The notes: generated by a model not told the origin, from the sequence alone. 64,000 bases of DNA from AP-15 sp963738185 (GCA_963738185.1 CAVTVA010000003.1:2418001-2482000); one strand, 5' to 3'. Shown: positions 19,749 through 29,064, counted from the first letter of the stretch. Program-made: numbers and translations.

Positions 19749-20873
19749 TCAGTTCAGACCGTAAAAGCCCATCGCGCCGCCGGCCATGATCTGGTGCTTG
19801 GTCTGCGCCGACAAGCCCTGCATGCGCTCTTCGATCATCTTTGGCGCGCCGGGGAAAAAGCCGTCCGGGTGCGGATAGTCGGTCGCCCACAGGATCTTGT
19901 GTGGCCCGATATAGTCAGCCAAGACCTTGATGCTGCCCTCGACCGGCTCGAACGAGATCCAGCAATTGCGCTGGAAGATTTCGCTCGGCCGCATCGTGAG
20001 GCCGGAATCGTTGAACCCCTGGTCGTCGAAATGGCGGTCCATCCGATCGAGCCACGGGGCGATCCAGCCGCCGCCCGATTCGAGAAAGCCGACGCGCAAT
20101 TTCGGATGGCGGTCGGCGATGCCGCCCCAGATCACGCTCATCGCGGCCAGCATCATCTCCATCGTATGGCTGATGATGTGGCGGGCGCCACGGCCGTCGA
20201 ACCGGTCGACGCCGACGGTCGGCATGCCGCTAGACGCCCCCTCGTGAAAGCCGATCGCGAAATCGAGATCTTCGGCCGCGGCCCAGAACGGCTCGTAGCG
20301 CGCCTCGTGGATCATCTTGTCGCTGTACGGGTTGGGCCGGATAAAGCCGCCGTGGAAGCCCAGCTCCTTTTTGGCGAAACGCATCTCGTCGATCGCCAGC
20401 TCGACCGATTGCAAGGGCAGCATCGCGACGCCGAACAGCCGGTCGGGGTACGGCTTGCAGTAATCGGCGAGCCAGCGGTTGTAGGCGCGGCACACCGCGG
20501 CGGCGAGCTCGGGGTCGTGGATCGCGCCCGAAAACAGCCCAAGGCTCGGATACAAAAAGGCCGCGTCGATGCCGTCGGCATCCATGTCGGGGATGCGCGC
20601 ATGCGGGTCGAACCCGCCGGGCTTGCCGTCCTTGTATTCCATCGTGTCGGCGGCAACGACGCCCTGGCGCGCGCCGACGGCGCCAATCCGGCCGATGCCG
20701 CGATTGCCGTCGCCGACCGGCGTCTCGTCCATGACGAGCCGCTCCTTGCCGTTCTCGCCTTTGACAAGGCGGGGGGCGCGGTCGCGGAATTTCGGCTCGA
20801 TGTATTGGTCCCACAGATCGAGCGGCTCGAGAATGTGACCGTCGGCGTCGATAACGTTATATTGGTTGCGCAT
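19749..20873 (-). CDS. Amidohydrolase family protein (ACMSD-like)
   Basis: 374 residues of the metal-dependent amidohydrolase_2 fold: N-terminal metal motif VIDADGHILEP, the central GFHEGAS and ISHTMEMM strands, and C-terminal WATDYPHPDGFFPGAP with the catalytic Asp. Members decarboxylate or hydrolyse ring-derived acids. AGGAAGGGGTC precedes the ATG. It is the first structural gene after tetR, with the palindromic operator 50 bp upstream of its start. Confidence 0.85.
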   Translation of the reverse strand: MRNQYNVIDADGHILEPLDLWDQYIEPKFRDRAPRLVKGENGKERLVMDETPVGDGNRGIGRIGAVGARQGVVAADTMEYKDGKPGGFDPHARIPDMDADGIDAAFLYPSLGLFSGAIHDPELAAAVCRAYNRWLADYCKPYPDRLFGVAMLPLQSVELAIDEMRFAKKELGFHGGFIRPNPYSDKMIHEARYEPFWAAAEDLDFAIGFHEGASSGMPTVGVDRFDGRGARHIISHTMEMMLAAMSVIWGGIADRHPKLRVGFLESGGGWIAPWLDRMDRHFDDQGFNDSGLTMRPSEIFQRNCWISFEPVEGSIKVLADYIGPHKILWATDYPHPDGFFPGAPKMIEERMQGLSAQTKHQIMAGGAMGFYGLN

Positions 20874-20921
20874 GACCCCTTCCTATCAAACTGTGGAGAG
20901 AAACTGACCCGAGAGTGACAA

Positions 20922-20943
20922 CGACCAAACAAGCGTTTGGTCG
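20922..20943. promoter_or_regulatory. Perfect palindromic operator, probable TetR binding site
   Basis: CGACCAAAC and GTTTGGTCG flank four bases (AAGC), giving 9-bp perfect arms over 22 bases. It lies 7 bp beyond the tetR stop and 48 bp before the amidohydrolase start. Size and symmetry fit TetR dimers. Assignment to the adjacent regulator is inference from position. Confidence 0.65.
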
Positions 20944-20950
20944 CGACAGG

Positions 20951-21622
20951 CTACCCGTCTGATCCGGTCTTGTCAAAGCCGCGCCGGCCGGCGACGTACG
21001 GCAGCGCCAAGCCGCCTGGGGTCGCACCAAGCCCGGGGTCGGCGCCGACCGCCGTCGCGGCGGCGAGACCGCCGAGCGCCAAGGACGTGAATTGCTCGGC
21101 CACCTCATGGATGCTCAAGCGGCCCTGCGGATCGTACCATTTATAAGCCCAGTTCAGCATCCCCAGGAGCCCGTACGAGGTCACCTCGAGGTCGAGGCCG
21201 GTGCGAAATTCCCCACTCGCGACACCTTCACGCAATATCTGCTGCCAGCAGCGCTCATAATCCTTTGGCGAGAAGCCGATCATCTCGCGAAACCGCCGCT
21301 TTACCGACTCGCGCTCGCGCAGGTAGACGAATAGATGCGGGTAATGCCGGTCGAAGGCTTCGAGATGCGCCAAAATCGCCCGGCGGAGCTTTTCCGTCGC
21401 GGTCAGGTCATCGTCGGCGATCGCCGAGATCGTGTGAAACATCTGCGCGATCGGCTCTTTGACCACGAGGTAGAGCAGCGCCTCCTTGCTCTCGAAATGG
21501 TGGTAGAGGCTGCCCTTCAGGATACCGACCTCCTCGGCGATGTCGCGCACCGTGGCGGCGTGATAGCCCTTGGTCCGAAACACCTTCGCCGCCGCCGCAA
21601 CGATCTCGTCTAGCGTGGCCAT
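20951..21622 (-). CDS. TetR/AcrR family transcriptional regulator
   Basis: 223 residues from ATG 21622 (GAGG five bases upstream; GTG 21628 is the alternative). The N-terminal helix-turn-helix is canonical: AAKVFRTKGYHAATVRDIAEEVGILKGSLYHHFESKEALL. The C-terminal ligand domain resembles regulators of acyl-CoA or steroid-type catabolism such as KstR2/PaaR relatives. It precedes the amidohydrolase-ABM-MDR genes on the same strand and diverges from a flavin monooxygenase gene, so it probably represses one or both units. Confidence 0.9.
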   Translation of the reverse strand: MATLDEIVAAAAKVFRTKGYHAATVRDIAEEVGILKGSLYHHFESKEALLYLVVKEPIAQMFHTISAIADDDLTATEKLRRAILAHLEAFDRHYPHLFVYLRERESVKRRFREMIGFSPKDYERCWQQILREGVASGEFRTGLDLEVTSYGLLGMLNWAYKWYDPQGRLSIHEVAEQFTSLALGGLAAATAVGADPGLGATPGGLALPYVAGRRGFDKTGSDG

Positions 21623-21834
21623 CCGCACCTCATCTTCCGATCACATTGCCGACCTGGACCCGACTAGCCCGGCGCACAATCGGTTTTGCGCGGGCTCGCC
21701 TACGTAGACGGGATCGTAGCGTGCTTGGAGCCTTGGTGCGAGCCCGAGCGCACGGGCGGCCGCTGTTTCGCGTTGTCGCGGCTTTGCCATGGGCGCATCT
21801 TCGCTCGCTATCAGGTGCTTGCAACGGAGAGCCC

Positions 21835-23064
21835 ATGACCAGCGCTGCAATCCGCGATGGCGCATCGCCCCCGGCGCCCGAGGAGCTGGTCGCTCGCGCC
21901 CGCGCGCTGGTCCCCGAGATCCGCGCGCTCGCCGAGGAGACCGAGCGCAGCCGCACGATTTCCCCGCGCATCATCGCCGCGATCCGCGACGCGGAACTGT
22001 TGCGCACGACCAGGCCAAAGGAGTTCGGCGGGTTCGAATACGACCCCGTGGTGGCGCTCGAGATTTCGTTGGCGATCTCGGCCGCCTGCGCCTCGACCGG
22101 CTGGGCGGTCAACGGCGCGCTGTCGAACGGCATCTCGTTTGGCCATTACCCGATCGCCGCACAGCGCGAATTGTGGGGCGCCGGGGCCGACCCGTTCACC
22201 TGCGCCTGCTTTGCCCCGACCGGCGCCGCGGTCCCGGCCGAGGGCGGCTATGTGCTGAACGGCAAATGGTCGTTTGCCAGCGGGGTCGATCATGCGAGCT
22301 GGATCCGGCTTGGCGCCTTGATCAAATCGTCGGATGCCGCCGCGCCAAACGGCAGCCCGCCGGCCGACGGCGCGTTTTTTCTGCTGCCGGTCGGCGATGT
22401 CGAAATCGAGGACAACTGGTTTGTCTATGGCCTGTGCGGCACCGGCAGCAAAAACATCATTGTCCGTGACGCCTTTGTGCCGGCGCATCGCGTGCTGCGG
22501 TTCGCCGACACCCGCTCGGGCCAGACCCCCGGCGCGCGGCATCATCCCAACCCGCTTTATCGGCTGCCGCTCTTGGTGCTCGGGGCGACGATGCTGGCCT
22601 CGACCGCGGTCGGCGCCGCCAAGGGGGCGCTGGCCGACTATCTGGAGATGACAGAGGGGCGCCGGACCCGCGGCGCGCTTGCCGGCGGCGGCCTGGCGAT
22701 GGCCGAATTCGCCACGGTGCAATTGCGCTATGCCGAAGCCGCGGCCGCGGTCGATGCCGCCGAGCTAATCCTGCTAACCAACTTGCGCCGCGCGATGGCG
22801 ACATTGCACGCCGGCGAGGACATCACCGTTGCCGACCGCCTCCGCGCCCGCCGCGACCAGGCTTTTGCGACAAGGCTCGCGCTGCAAGCCGTTGAAGCGC
22901 TGAATGCGTCCACCGGCGGCGCCGGTCTGTTGCTCTCGAACCCGATCCAGCGCGCCTGGCGCGACGTCAACGCCGTCGCCCGCCATGTCAGCCTCAATTG
23001 GGACGCAGTCGGCACGATGTACGGCCAGCACGCCTTTGGCCTCGAGCCAAGGGGTCAGTATTGA
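21835..23064 (+). CDS. Flavin-dependent monooxygenase of acyl-CoA dehydrogenase fold (HsaA/DszC-like)
   Basis: 409 residues with the acyl-CoA dehydrogenase fold but the signature of the two-component oxygenase branch: TTRPKEFGGFEYDP, SISAACASTGWAVNG-type helix, GKWSFASGVDHASW, and the C-terminal HVSLNWDAVGTMYGQHAFG. Such enzymes use reduced flavin from a partner reductase to hydroxylate aromatic or acyl substrates. GGAGAG precedes ATG 21835; the longer upstream frame is not conserved. It diverges from tetR. No flavin reductase is adjacent. The last 10 bases overlap the end of the convergent asparaginase gene. Confidence 0.82.
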   Translation: MTSAAIRDGASPPAPEELVARARALVPEIRALAEETERSRTISPRIIAAIRDAELLRTTRPKEFGGFEYDPVVALEISLAISAACASTGWAVNGALSNGISFGHYPIAAQRELWGAGADPFTCACFAPTGAAVPAEGGYVLNGKWSFASGVDHASWIRLGALIKSSDAAAPNGSPPADGAFFLLPVGDVEIEDNWFVYGLCGTGSKNIIVRDAFVPAHRVLRFADTRSGQTPGARHHPNPLYRLPLLVLGATMLASTAVGAAKGALADYLEMTEGRRTRGALAGGGLAMAEFATVQLRYAEAAAAVDAAELILLTNLRRAMATLHAGEDITVADRLRARRDQAFATRLALQAVEALNASTGGAGLLLSNPIQRAWRDVNAVARHVSLNWDAVGTMYGQHAFGLEPRGQY

Positions 23065-24096
23065 GGATCCGATCGGGCCGGCGCGGTCAGCAGCTCTGGA
23101 ACAGCTGCTGGATCTCGCCGACGCTCGGTGGTTTTGCACAACGCCAGCATCAACAGGATGCGGGCTTTTTGCGGGCTGAAATCCTCGCCGGCGACGATGC
23201 CGCTCTCGCGCAGCCGGCGGCGCGGGGCGACCCGGCCGGAAAAGGCGCGGCTGCATTGGACGACGACGATCCCGGCCCTGGCCGCGCGATCAAACGCGCC
23301 GCGCTGCTCGGGGGTCGGGCTGCCCGGCGCGAACCCGGCCGAAATGAGGCCGCCCGCCCCGGCGGCGACCGCGGCATCAACCAGCGCTCCGTCGGCGCCG
23401 GCGTAGGAATAGACGATCTCGACCCGCGGCAATGGCAAGGCCAAGTCGAGTGCCGCGAACGGACCCTCGGGCATATGGGCGCCCAATGGCGTGCGGTAGA
23501 AATGCACGCCGTCGCCGTCGCAATGCCCGAGCGCGCCAAAATCGAGCGAGCGGAAGGTCTGCACCCGGTAGGTCGAGGTCTTGACCACGTCGCGCGCCGC
23601 GTGGATCTCGTCGTTCAAGCACGACCAGCACCCCCTTGCCATGCGCCTGCGGCGAGCCGGCGACGCGCAAGGCGTTGACCAAATTCATCCCGGCGTCGGT
23701 GCCGAGCGCGCTCGCCGGCCGCTGCGCGCCGACCAGCACCACCGGCTGGGTAACCGCCAAGGTCAGGTTCAGGAAGAACCCGGTCTCCTCGAGCGTCGCG
23801 GTGCCGTGCGGGATGACAAAACCGGAAATCGCCGGGTCGTCGCGCGCGGTCTGGTGGATCAGCGCCCGCAGCTCAATCCAGTCCCTGGGGCCGATATCGG
23901 TGCTGCCGACCTGGCGAAAGGTCACCGGCATCGGGTCGGCGACGAGCCGCGTCTCGGCAAATCGGTCGATCAGCGCCTCGGCCGAGAGCTTCTGCCCGAA
24001 ATCGGGATAATCGAGCACGTCAAGGCTGGAGGCGCCGAGCGACGAGATCGTGCCGCCGGTGCCGATCACGGCGATCCGCGGGAGGGCTGAATTCAT
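23055..24096 (-). pseudogene. Asparaginase family protein, one frameshift and Asp-to-Ala at the active site
   Basis: The conceptual length is ~346 residues. The N-terminal half from ATG 24096 has the nucleophile motif GTGGTISS and HGTATLEETGFFLNLTL. The second half continues in another frame with LNDEIHAARDVVKTSTYRVQTF. The break is at ~23617, where CTTGAAC should read CTGAAC; dropping one T restores VVLNDEI. The TDTMEET motif of type II asparaginases reads TATLEET, so the substrate-binding Asp (Asp90 of E. coli AnsB) is Ala, while the catalytic Lys in DVVKTST is present. I recall this variant in proteobacterial homologues, and its activity may differ from true asparaginases. Confidence 0.82.
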
Positions 24097-24297
24097 GGGC
24101 CTGCTCCAAAAGGAATGACGCCCGGAGCGCAGCACGGGAAGACGACCGATACAAGGCTCGTGGTTGCAGCTCGGCCCGGCGGGTTCGTTGGATATCGGCG
24201 GAGGGTTCCGGCGGCCGTGCATTGCCGCTGCCCGACGGGCTATGCTCCCCGGTGGATGCCGTAGCGATCGGGTCGGCTTTTTGCAGGAGGCAATCGG

Positions 24298-26010
24298 ATG
24301 GCGCGCAAGGAACTGATGGTCGACAGCGTTGCCGAGGCTTATCTGGCGCTGCTCGCCGCGCGCGGGGTCGAGTACCTGTTCGCCAATGCCGGCACCGATT
24401 TCGCGCCGCTGGTCGAAGCCTTCGCCAAGGCGGCGCGGACCGGGACGCCGGTTCCCAAGCCGGTCCTTGCCACCCACGAAAACCTGGCATTGTCGATGGC
24501 CCATGGCTGGGCGATGGCGACCGGCCGGGTCCCGGCGGTCATGGTGCATGTCAGCGTCGGCACCGCCAACGGGGTGTGCGCCGCGTTCAACGCCGCGCGC
24601 GAGAATGTGCCGATGCTGTTCACCGCCGGCCGCTCGCCGTTGACCGAAGAAGGAATGCCGGGTGCCCGCGACGTCTACATCCACTGGGCGCAGGAGATGT
24701 TCGACCAGGCCGGGATGGTGCGCGAGATCGTCAAATGGGACTATGAGCTCCGGAACGGCCAGCAGCTCGAAACCGTGATCGACCGCGCCCTTGCTCTCGC
24801 CGCCAGCGAGCCGCGCGGGCCGGTTTATCTGTCATTGCCGCGCGAGGTCTTGGCGGCGCCGCTGCCGGGCTTTGCCTATGACATGCCGGCGCGCCGGGTC
24901 GCGGCCTCGCCGCCCGGCCCGGACCAGGGTGCGATCGACGAGGCGGCGCGCATCCTCGCCGCGGCGGAACACCCGCTGATCATCACCGCCAGCGCCGGTC
25001 GCGACCCGGCGGCGGTCGCCGCCCTGGCCGCCCTCGCCCAGCGCTTTGCGATCCCGGTGGTGCAGCACCGGCCGCGTCATCTGTCGCTGCCGGCCGATCA
25101 TCCCTGCCATCTCGGCTATGACGCCGGCCCCTATCTCGACGATGCCGATGCGATCCTGGTGCTCGAATGCGACGTGCCTTGGGTCCCGAGCCTGAAGGCG
25201 CCGCGGCCGCATTGCAAAATCGTCCATCTGGGTGTCGATCCGCTGTTCCAGCGCTATCCGATCCGCGGGTTTGCCGGCGATCTCTCGGTGACCAGCGCGG
25301 CAGGCGCGGCATTGCCGGCGCTCGCTGCGGCGCTTGACCGGCACGCCGCCGGCACCGCCGTCGAAGAGCGGCGACACCGGATCGGCGAGCGCCGCAAAGC
25401 ATTGCTCGCGGGATGGCAAAAGACCCGCGAAAGCTCGGCCAGCCTGCGCCCGATCAGCATGGCCTGGGCCAGCGCCTGCATCGCCCGCGCCAAGCCTGAA
25501 GATGCGATCCTGGTCAACGAATACACCTTGATGCCCGAGCATTGCGGGTCAAACCTGCCGGGCACCTATTTCGGGTCGAGCCCGGCCTCGGGGCTCGGCT
25601 GGGGCGGCGGTGCGGCGCTGGGCGCCAAGCTCGCGGCCCCCGACCGGCTGGTCATCGCCACCTTGGGCGACGGCTCGCACCTGTTCGGCAACCCGGTGGC
25701 ATTGCACCACGCCGCAGCGGCGCACAATCTGCCGGTGCTGTTTGTGATTATGAACAATTCGATGTGGGGGGCGGTGCGGCGCGCGACGATGGGGATGTAT
25801 CCGCAGGGCGAGGCGATGCGCAGCAACAAGCCGCCGCTGATCGATCTCGATCAGTTGCCGGCCTTCGAGCAGGTCTGCGCCGCGGCCGGCGGCTATGGCG
25901 AGCGGGTCGAGGATCCGGCGGCATTGCCCGCGGCACTCGAACGCGCGCTCCATGCTGTCACGGCCGAAAACCGCCAAGCGCTGCTGAACGTCATCTGCCG
26001 CGGGCCGTGA
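24298..26010 (+). CDS. Thiamine pyrophosphate-dependent enzyme, acetolactate synthase-like
   Basis: 570 residues with the three domains of the ThDP decarboxylase/carboligase family. The Pyr domain has the activating Glu in ATHENLALSMAHG, the middle domain spans ~195-330, and the PP domain has GDGSHLFGNPVALHHAAAAHNLPVLFVIMNN (GDG-x~25-NN). GGAGG precedes the ATG. It resembles IlvB-like proteins annotated as thiamine pyrophosphate-requiring, whose substrates are mostly unknown (benzoylformate, oxalyl-CoA or 2-oxo acids). It is divergent from the asparaginase gene. Confidence 0.88.
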   Translation: MARKELMVDSVAEAYLALLAARGVEYLFANAGTDFAPLVEAFAKAARTGTPVPKPVLATHENLALSMAHGWAMATGRVPAVMVHVSVGTANGVCAAFNAARENVPMLFTAGRSPLTEEGMPGARDVYIHWAQEMFDQAGMVREIVKWDYELRNGQQLETVIDRALALAASEPRGPVYLSLPREVLAAPLPGFAYDMPARRVAASPPGPDQGAIDEAARILAAAEHPLIITASAGRDPAAVAALAALAQRFAIPVVQHRPRHLSLPADHPCHLGYDAGPYLDDADAILVLECDVPWVPSLKAPRPHCKIVHLGVDPLFQRYPIRGFAGDLSVTSAAGAALPALAAALDRHAAGTAVEERRHRIGERRKALLAGWQKTRESSASLRPISMAWASACIARAKPEDAILVNEYTLMPEHCGSNLPGTYFGSSPASGLGWGGGAALGAKLAAPDRLVIATLGDGSHLFGNPVALHHAAAAHNLPVLFVIMNNSMWGAVRRATMGMYPQGEAMRSNKPPLIDLDQLPAFEQVCAAAGGYGERVEDPAALPAALERALHAVTAENRQALLNVICRGP

Positions 26011-26113
26011 CGCCGGTTCGGCCGCCGACCACAGATCGCCATCGGGCGTGATTTGCCAAGCGCCACCGGGCGCGGGATAGTAGGGCCTCCGGGAACCGGA
26101 TCGAGGTCACGAC

Positions 26114-26341
26114 ATGAATGCCGTGCGCGAGCTTCTCGAGGATGCCATAGCGCTGCAAAGGGACGGGCTGAGCCCCGGCCGGATCGGGCTGGCGCTCACC
26201 GACCGCTGGGAGGCCGAGCAGCTGGGGGCGGCGGGCGAAGTTCGCCGAACCCGGTCGAAGACCGGTGCGATCGAGCTGCGCTTTCCGAGCGGCGAGCGGA
26301 TTCTGTGGGACGGGGTCGCGTGGAGCTATCTGCCGGGGTGA
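26114..26341 (+). CDS. Small hypothetical protein (75 aa)
   Basis: A soluble product (MNAVRELLEDAIALQRDG..., ending WDGVAWSYLPG) without a known domain. Its TGA overlaps the GTG start of the DUF3108 gene (GTGA), which supports real translation and coupling. GAGGTCACGAC precedes the ATG. Confidence 0.55.
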   Translation: MNAVRELLEDAIALQRDGLSPGRIGLALTDRWEAEQLGAAGEVRRTRSKTGAIELRFPSGERILWDGVAWSYLPG

Positions 26342-27171
26342 AAAGCGGGTCCGCACCCGACGGCCGCACACCGCCGCGCTGTCGCGCCAGCTTCGCGGCA
26401 TTGCAAGCCTCCGGGTTTGTCATCGCGCTTGCGCTGATGGCCGGCGGCACCGCTCGCGCCAAGGAGATCGTGGCGGTGTACCACGCGTACTGGGCCGGTC
26501 TACCCGCCGGCGAGATTCGGTTGAAGCTCGATGACCGCGGCGGCTCATACAGCGACCGGATCGAGATTCAGACCGAGGGGCTGCCGCGCCTGGTCACGCA
26601 TTTTCGCGGAAGCGCGCAGGCCGACGGCAGCCTTGCTCAGGGCCGACCGGCCGACCCGTCGCGATACGACGCCCTTTATGATTTGCGCAAACGGCATGAC
26701 AGCCGCATCAGCATGCGCTTCGTCGATCGAGGCACCACCACCGTCGCCGAACGCGGTCCGGGCGACACCAGCCATAAGCCGCCGCTCGACGAGCGGTTCC
26801 GCCGCGATGCGGTCGACCCGATGACCGCGGTCGAGCGCCTGCGCGAGGCGGTCGCCGCCGGGCTGGCTAATCGCGACTTCTCGATCCCGGTCTATGACGG
26901 CGCCCGCCGCTTCGACGTCGTCGGGCGGGTTCTGCCAAAGCGGGGCCGGGACGACGGCGTGCTGCGGGTCGAGCTGAGCTTGCGGCCGATCGCCGGGTTC
27001 AAGGGCGAATCAAGCGACGACGGCGATCCCGACGACGCGCCGCGCCCGGTCGCGCTGACCCTGTCGGATGATCCGCGGCTGCTGCCGCTGTCGCTGCGCG
27101 TCCGGGTGTTTTTTCTGCCGCTCGTCGTCCGCCTCGACCATCTGTGCACAGGATCCGCGTGCCGCGGCTAA
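26338..27171 (+). CDS. DUF3108 domain protein, exported
   Basis: 277 residues from the GTG that overlaps the preceding stop. A signal peptide (ASGFVIALALMAGGTARA, cut near residue 41) precedes a DUF3108 beta-rich domain (VYHAYWAGLPAGEIRLKL; LPRLVTHFRG; RYDALYDLRKR; VELSLRPIAGF). The periplasmic fold is related to lipid-binding or outer-membrane-linked proteins; the exact role is unknown. The tail LDHLCTGSACRG has two Cys that could pair. Upstream in-frame starts would lack a signal peptide at the N-terminus. Confidence 0.78.
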   Translation: MKSGSAPDGRTPPRCRASFAALQASGFVIALALMAGGTARAKEIVAVYHAYWAGLPAGEIRLKLDDRGGSYSDRIEIQTEGLPRLVTHFRGSAQADGSLAQGRPADPSRYDALYDLRKRHDSRISMRFVDRGTTTVAERGPGDTSHKPPLDERFRRDAVDPMTAVERLREAVAAGLANRDFSIPVYDGARRFDVVGRVLPKRGRDDGVLRVELSLRPIAGFKGESSDDGDPDDAPRPVALTLSDDPRLLPLSLRVRVFFLPLVVRLDHLCTGSACRG

Positions 27172-27221
27172 GCCATGCCATGCCCCCATCCGCCGACGGC
27201 CATCACCCCGCCCGCAGGCGC

Positions 27222-27548
27222 TCAGCGCCAGCGGCGATGCCAGCGCGCGTGCCATCGACCGTGCCAGTAGGGGTGCCAGCGATGGTAAAACGGGCGGCCA
27301 AAATAGACGCCTGCCGGGTAGGCATACGGGTAGCCGTAATAATACGGGTAGGGTCGGTAGGCGTAATAGCTTGGATAGGGATAGTAGCGTGGACCCGGAT
27401 AATAGCCCCACACCCCGGGCACTCCGACGCTGACGAATACCCGCGCTTCGGCTGGCGCCGCTGGCAGTGTTAAGGCCGCTAATCCGGAGGCGGCGATGGT
27501 GACCGCGGCAAGGCGCCCGACCCATCGTCTTGATTTCACCACGGCCAT
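27222..27548 (-). CDS. Exported Tyr/Pro- and Trp/His-rich small protein
   Basis: 108 residues with a perfect ribosome site (AAGGAGGT) and a signal peptide ending ~residue 35 (PAAPAEA). The mature part is low complexity: Tyr-Pro repeats (PYPSYYAYRPYPYYYGYPY) and then Trp/His/Arg repeats (HRWHPYWHGRWHARWHRRW). Similar small proteins occur widely in alphaproteobacteria without a known role. His-rich tails suggest metal binding and the aromatic repeats adhesion or envelope assembly, both guesses. Confidence 0.7.
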   Translation of the reverse strand: MAVVKSRRWVGRLAAVTIAASGLAALTLPAAPAEARVFVSVGVPGVWGYYPGPRYYPYPSYYAYRPYPYYYGYPYAYPAGVYFGRPFYHRWHPYWHGRWHARWHRRWR

Positions 27549-27747
27549 ATTCTACCTCCTTGGCTTTATACCGGCGAAACCTGAATCGGTATTTATAACG
27601 GGTCAGCCGTGGCTTTCATCCCCGGTGCGACGGCCGCGCCGACGGCGACGCCGTGGCAAAATCATGGCCGCCGAGGAGCTTCAGGCCGGCCCTTGACCGG
27701 GTGCCGGCGGCGCGCGCAGGCTACCCAGGTTGCATGAGGATGACCCG

Positions 27748-28458
27748 ATGACCGACCCGATCCGGCCGTTTGCGCCGGTGCCCGAGGGCGCGCAGCCGCC
27801 CTATCTGCATCCCGATTACGCCAGCACCGTCAAGCGCGCGCCGCAACATGCGCCGATCCCGCTCGACCACACCCTGACCGAAATCACCGGCCCGGTTTTT
27901 GCCGGCGGCTGGGCCGGGCCGGACGCGACCGACCTGACCCGCGGGCACGCCGGTGCACCGCTCGGCGAGCGGATCATCGTCGCCGGGCGCGTGCTTGACG
28001 AGGATGCGCGGCCGGTGCCGGGGACCCTGGTCGAGCTATGGCAATGCAACGCCGCTGGCCGCTATCGCCACCCAGTGGACCAGCACGACGCGCCGCTAGA
28101 CCCGAATTTCGACGGGGTGGGTCAGGTGGTGACCGACGAACGAGGCGCATACCGCTTTCTGACGATCAAGCCCGGCGCCTATCCGTGGCGCAACACCAAC
28201 AATTCGTGGCGCCCGGCGCATATCCATTTTGGCGTGTTCGGCCCGGCTTTTGTCACCAGGCTGATCACCCAGATGTATTTCCCGGGCGACCCGCTGCTGG
28301 CCTACGACCCGATTTTTCTTGGGACCCCCGACCGGGCGGCGCGCGAGCGGCTGATTTCGGCCTACGACCCGAACCTCAGCGAGGCCGAATGGGCGCTCGG
28401 CTACCGTTTCGACATCGTCTTGCGCGGCCGCTCGGCGACGCCGCTCGAGGAGGGTTGA
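27748..28458 (+). CDS. pcaH: Protocatechuate 3,4-dioxygenase beta subunit
   Basis: 236 residues from ATG 27748 (GAGG upstream; ATG 27730 is an alternative). An intradiol ring-cleavage enzyme subunit that holds the Fe(III) site. Ligands are visible as Tyr in AGRYRH, Tyr in GAYPWRN, and two His in WRPAHIHFGV. With PcaG it converts protocatechuate to beta-carboxy-cis,cis-muconate in the beta-ketoadipate pathway. One base separates it from pcaG. No pcaBCDQ genes are adjacent. Confidence 0.93.
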   Translation: MTDPIRPFAPVPEGAQPPYLHPDYASTVKRAPQHAPIPLDHTLTEITGPVFAGGWAGPDATDLTRGHAGAPLGERIIVAGRVLDEDARPVPGTLVELWQCNAAGRYRHPVDQHDAPLDPNFDGVGQVVTDERGAYRFLTIKPGAYPWRNTNNSWRPAHIHFGVFGPAFVTRLITQMYFPGDPLLAYDPIFLGTPDRAARERLISAYDPNLSEAEWALGYRFDIVLRGRSATPLEEG

Positions 28459-28459
28459 G

Positions 28460-29044
28460 ATGGCGCACAAGCTGGTCGCCACCCCCTCGCAGACGGTCGG
28501 CCCGTTTTTCCATTTGGCGCTCGACCGGCCGCAATGGGCCGATATGACCCAGGACAACCCGCAAGGCGAGCGGATCGTCATCGAGGGGCGGGTAACTGAT
28601 GGCGACGGCGCTCCGGTTGCCGACGCCTGCCTCGAATTATGGCAGGCCAATGCCGCCGGCCGCTACGCCCATCCCGACGACACCAGGACGGACACGCCGC
28701 TCGATCCAAATTTTCGCGGGTTTGGCCGGGTGTCGACCGACGCCGATGGCGGCTTTCACGTTGCGACGATCCGGCCCGGGCCGGTGCCCGGCCGCGGCAA
28801 CGCCTTACAGGCGCCGCATATCGCAGTCGCCCTCTTCGCCCGCGGCCTCCTGAAGCCGCTTTACACCCGCATCTATCTTGCCGGCGAGCCCACCAATGAC
28901 GCCGACCCGGTGCTGGCCTCTATCGATGATCCGGCGCGCCGCCGGACCCTGATCGCCACCCGCCGCGAGGGCAGCAACCCGCCGACCTACCGCTTTGACA
29001 TCGTGATGCAAGGTGCGCGCGAAACCGCCTTCTTCAAATTGTGA
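28460..29044 (+). CDS. pcaG: Protocatechuate 3,4-dioxygenase alpha subunit
   Basis: 194 residues. It has the TPSQTVGPFFHLAL start, LELWQANAAGRYAHP, RGFGRVSTDADG and APHIAVALFARGLLKPLYTRIYLAGE, typical of the non-metal subunit that lines the active site. It lies directly behind pcaH. Hairpins at 29045-29064 and 29131-29163 follow before the convergent CmcJ-like gene. Confidence 0.93.
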   Translation: MAHKLVATPSQTVGPFFHLALDRPQWADMTQDNPQGERIVIEGRVTDGDGAPVADACLELWQANAAGRYAHPDDTRTDTPLDPNFRGFGRVSTDADGGFHVATIRPGPVPGRGNALQAPHIAVALFARGLLKPLYTRIYLAGEPTNDADPVLASIDDPARRRTLIATRREGSNPPTYRFDIVMQGARETAFFKL

Positions 29045-29064
29045 GCGCGGACATACGTCCGCGC
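29045..29064 (+). terminator. Perfect hairpin immediately after pcaG
   Basis: GCGCGGAC and GTCCGCGC with the loop ATAC begin on the base after the pcaG stop. There is no T tract, so it may protect the 3' end or act with Rho rather than as a full intrinsic terminator. Confidence 0.4.
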
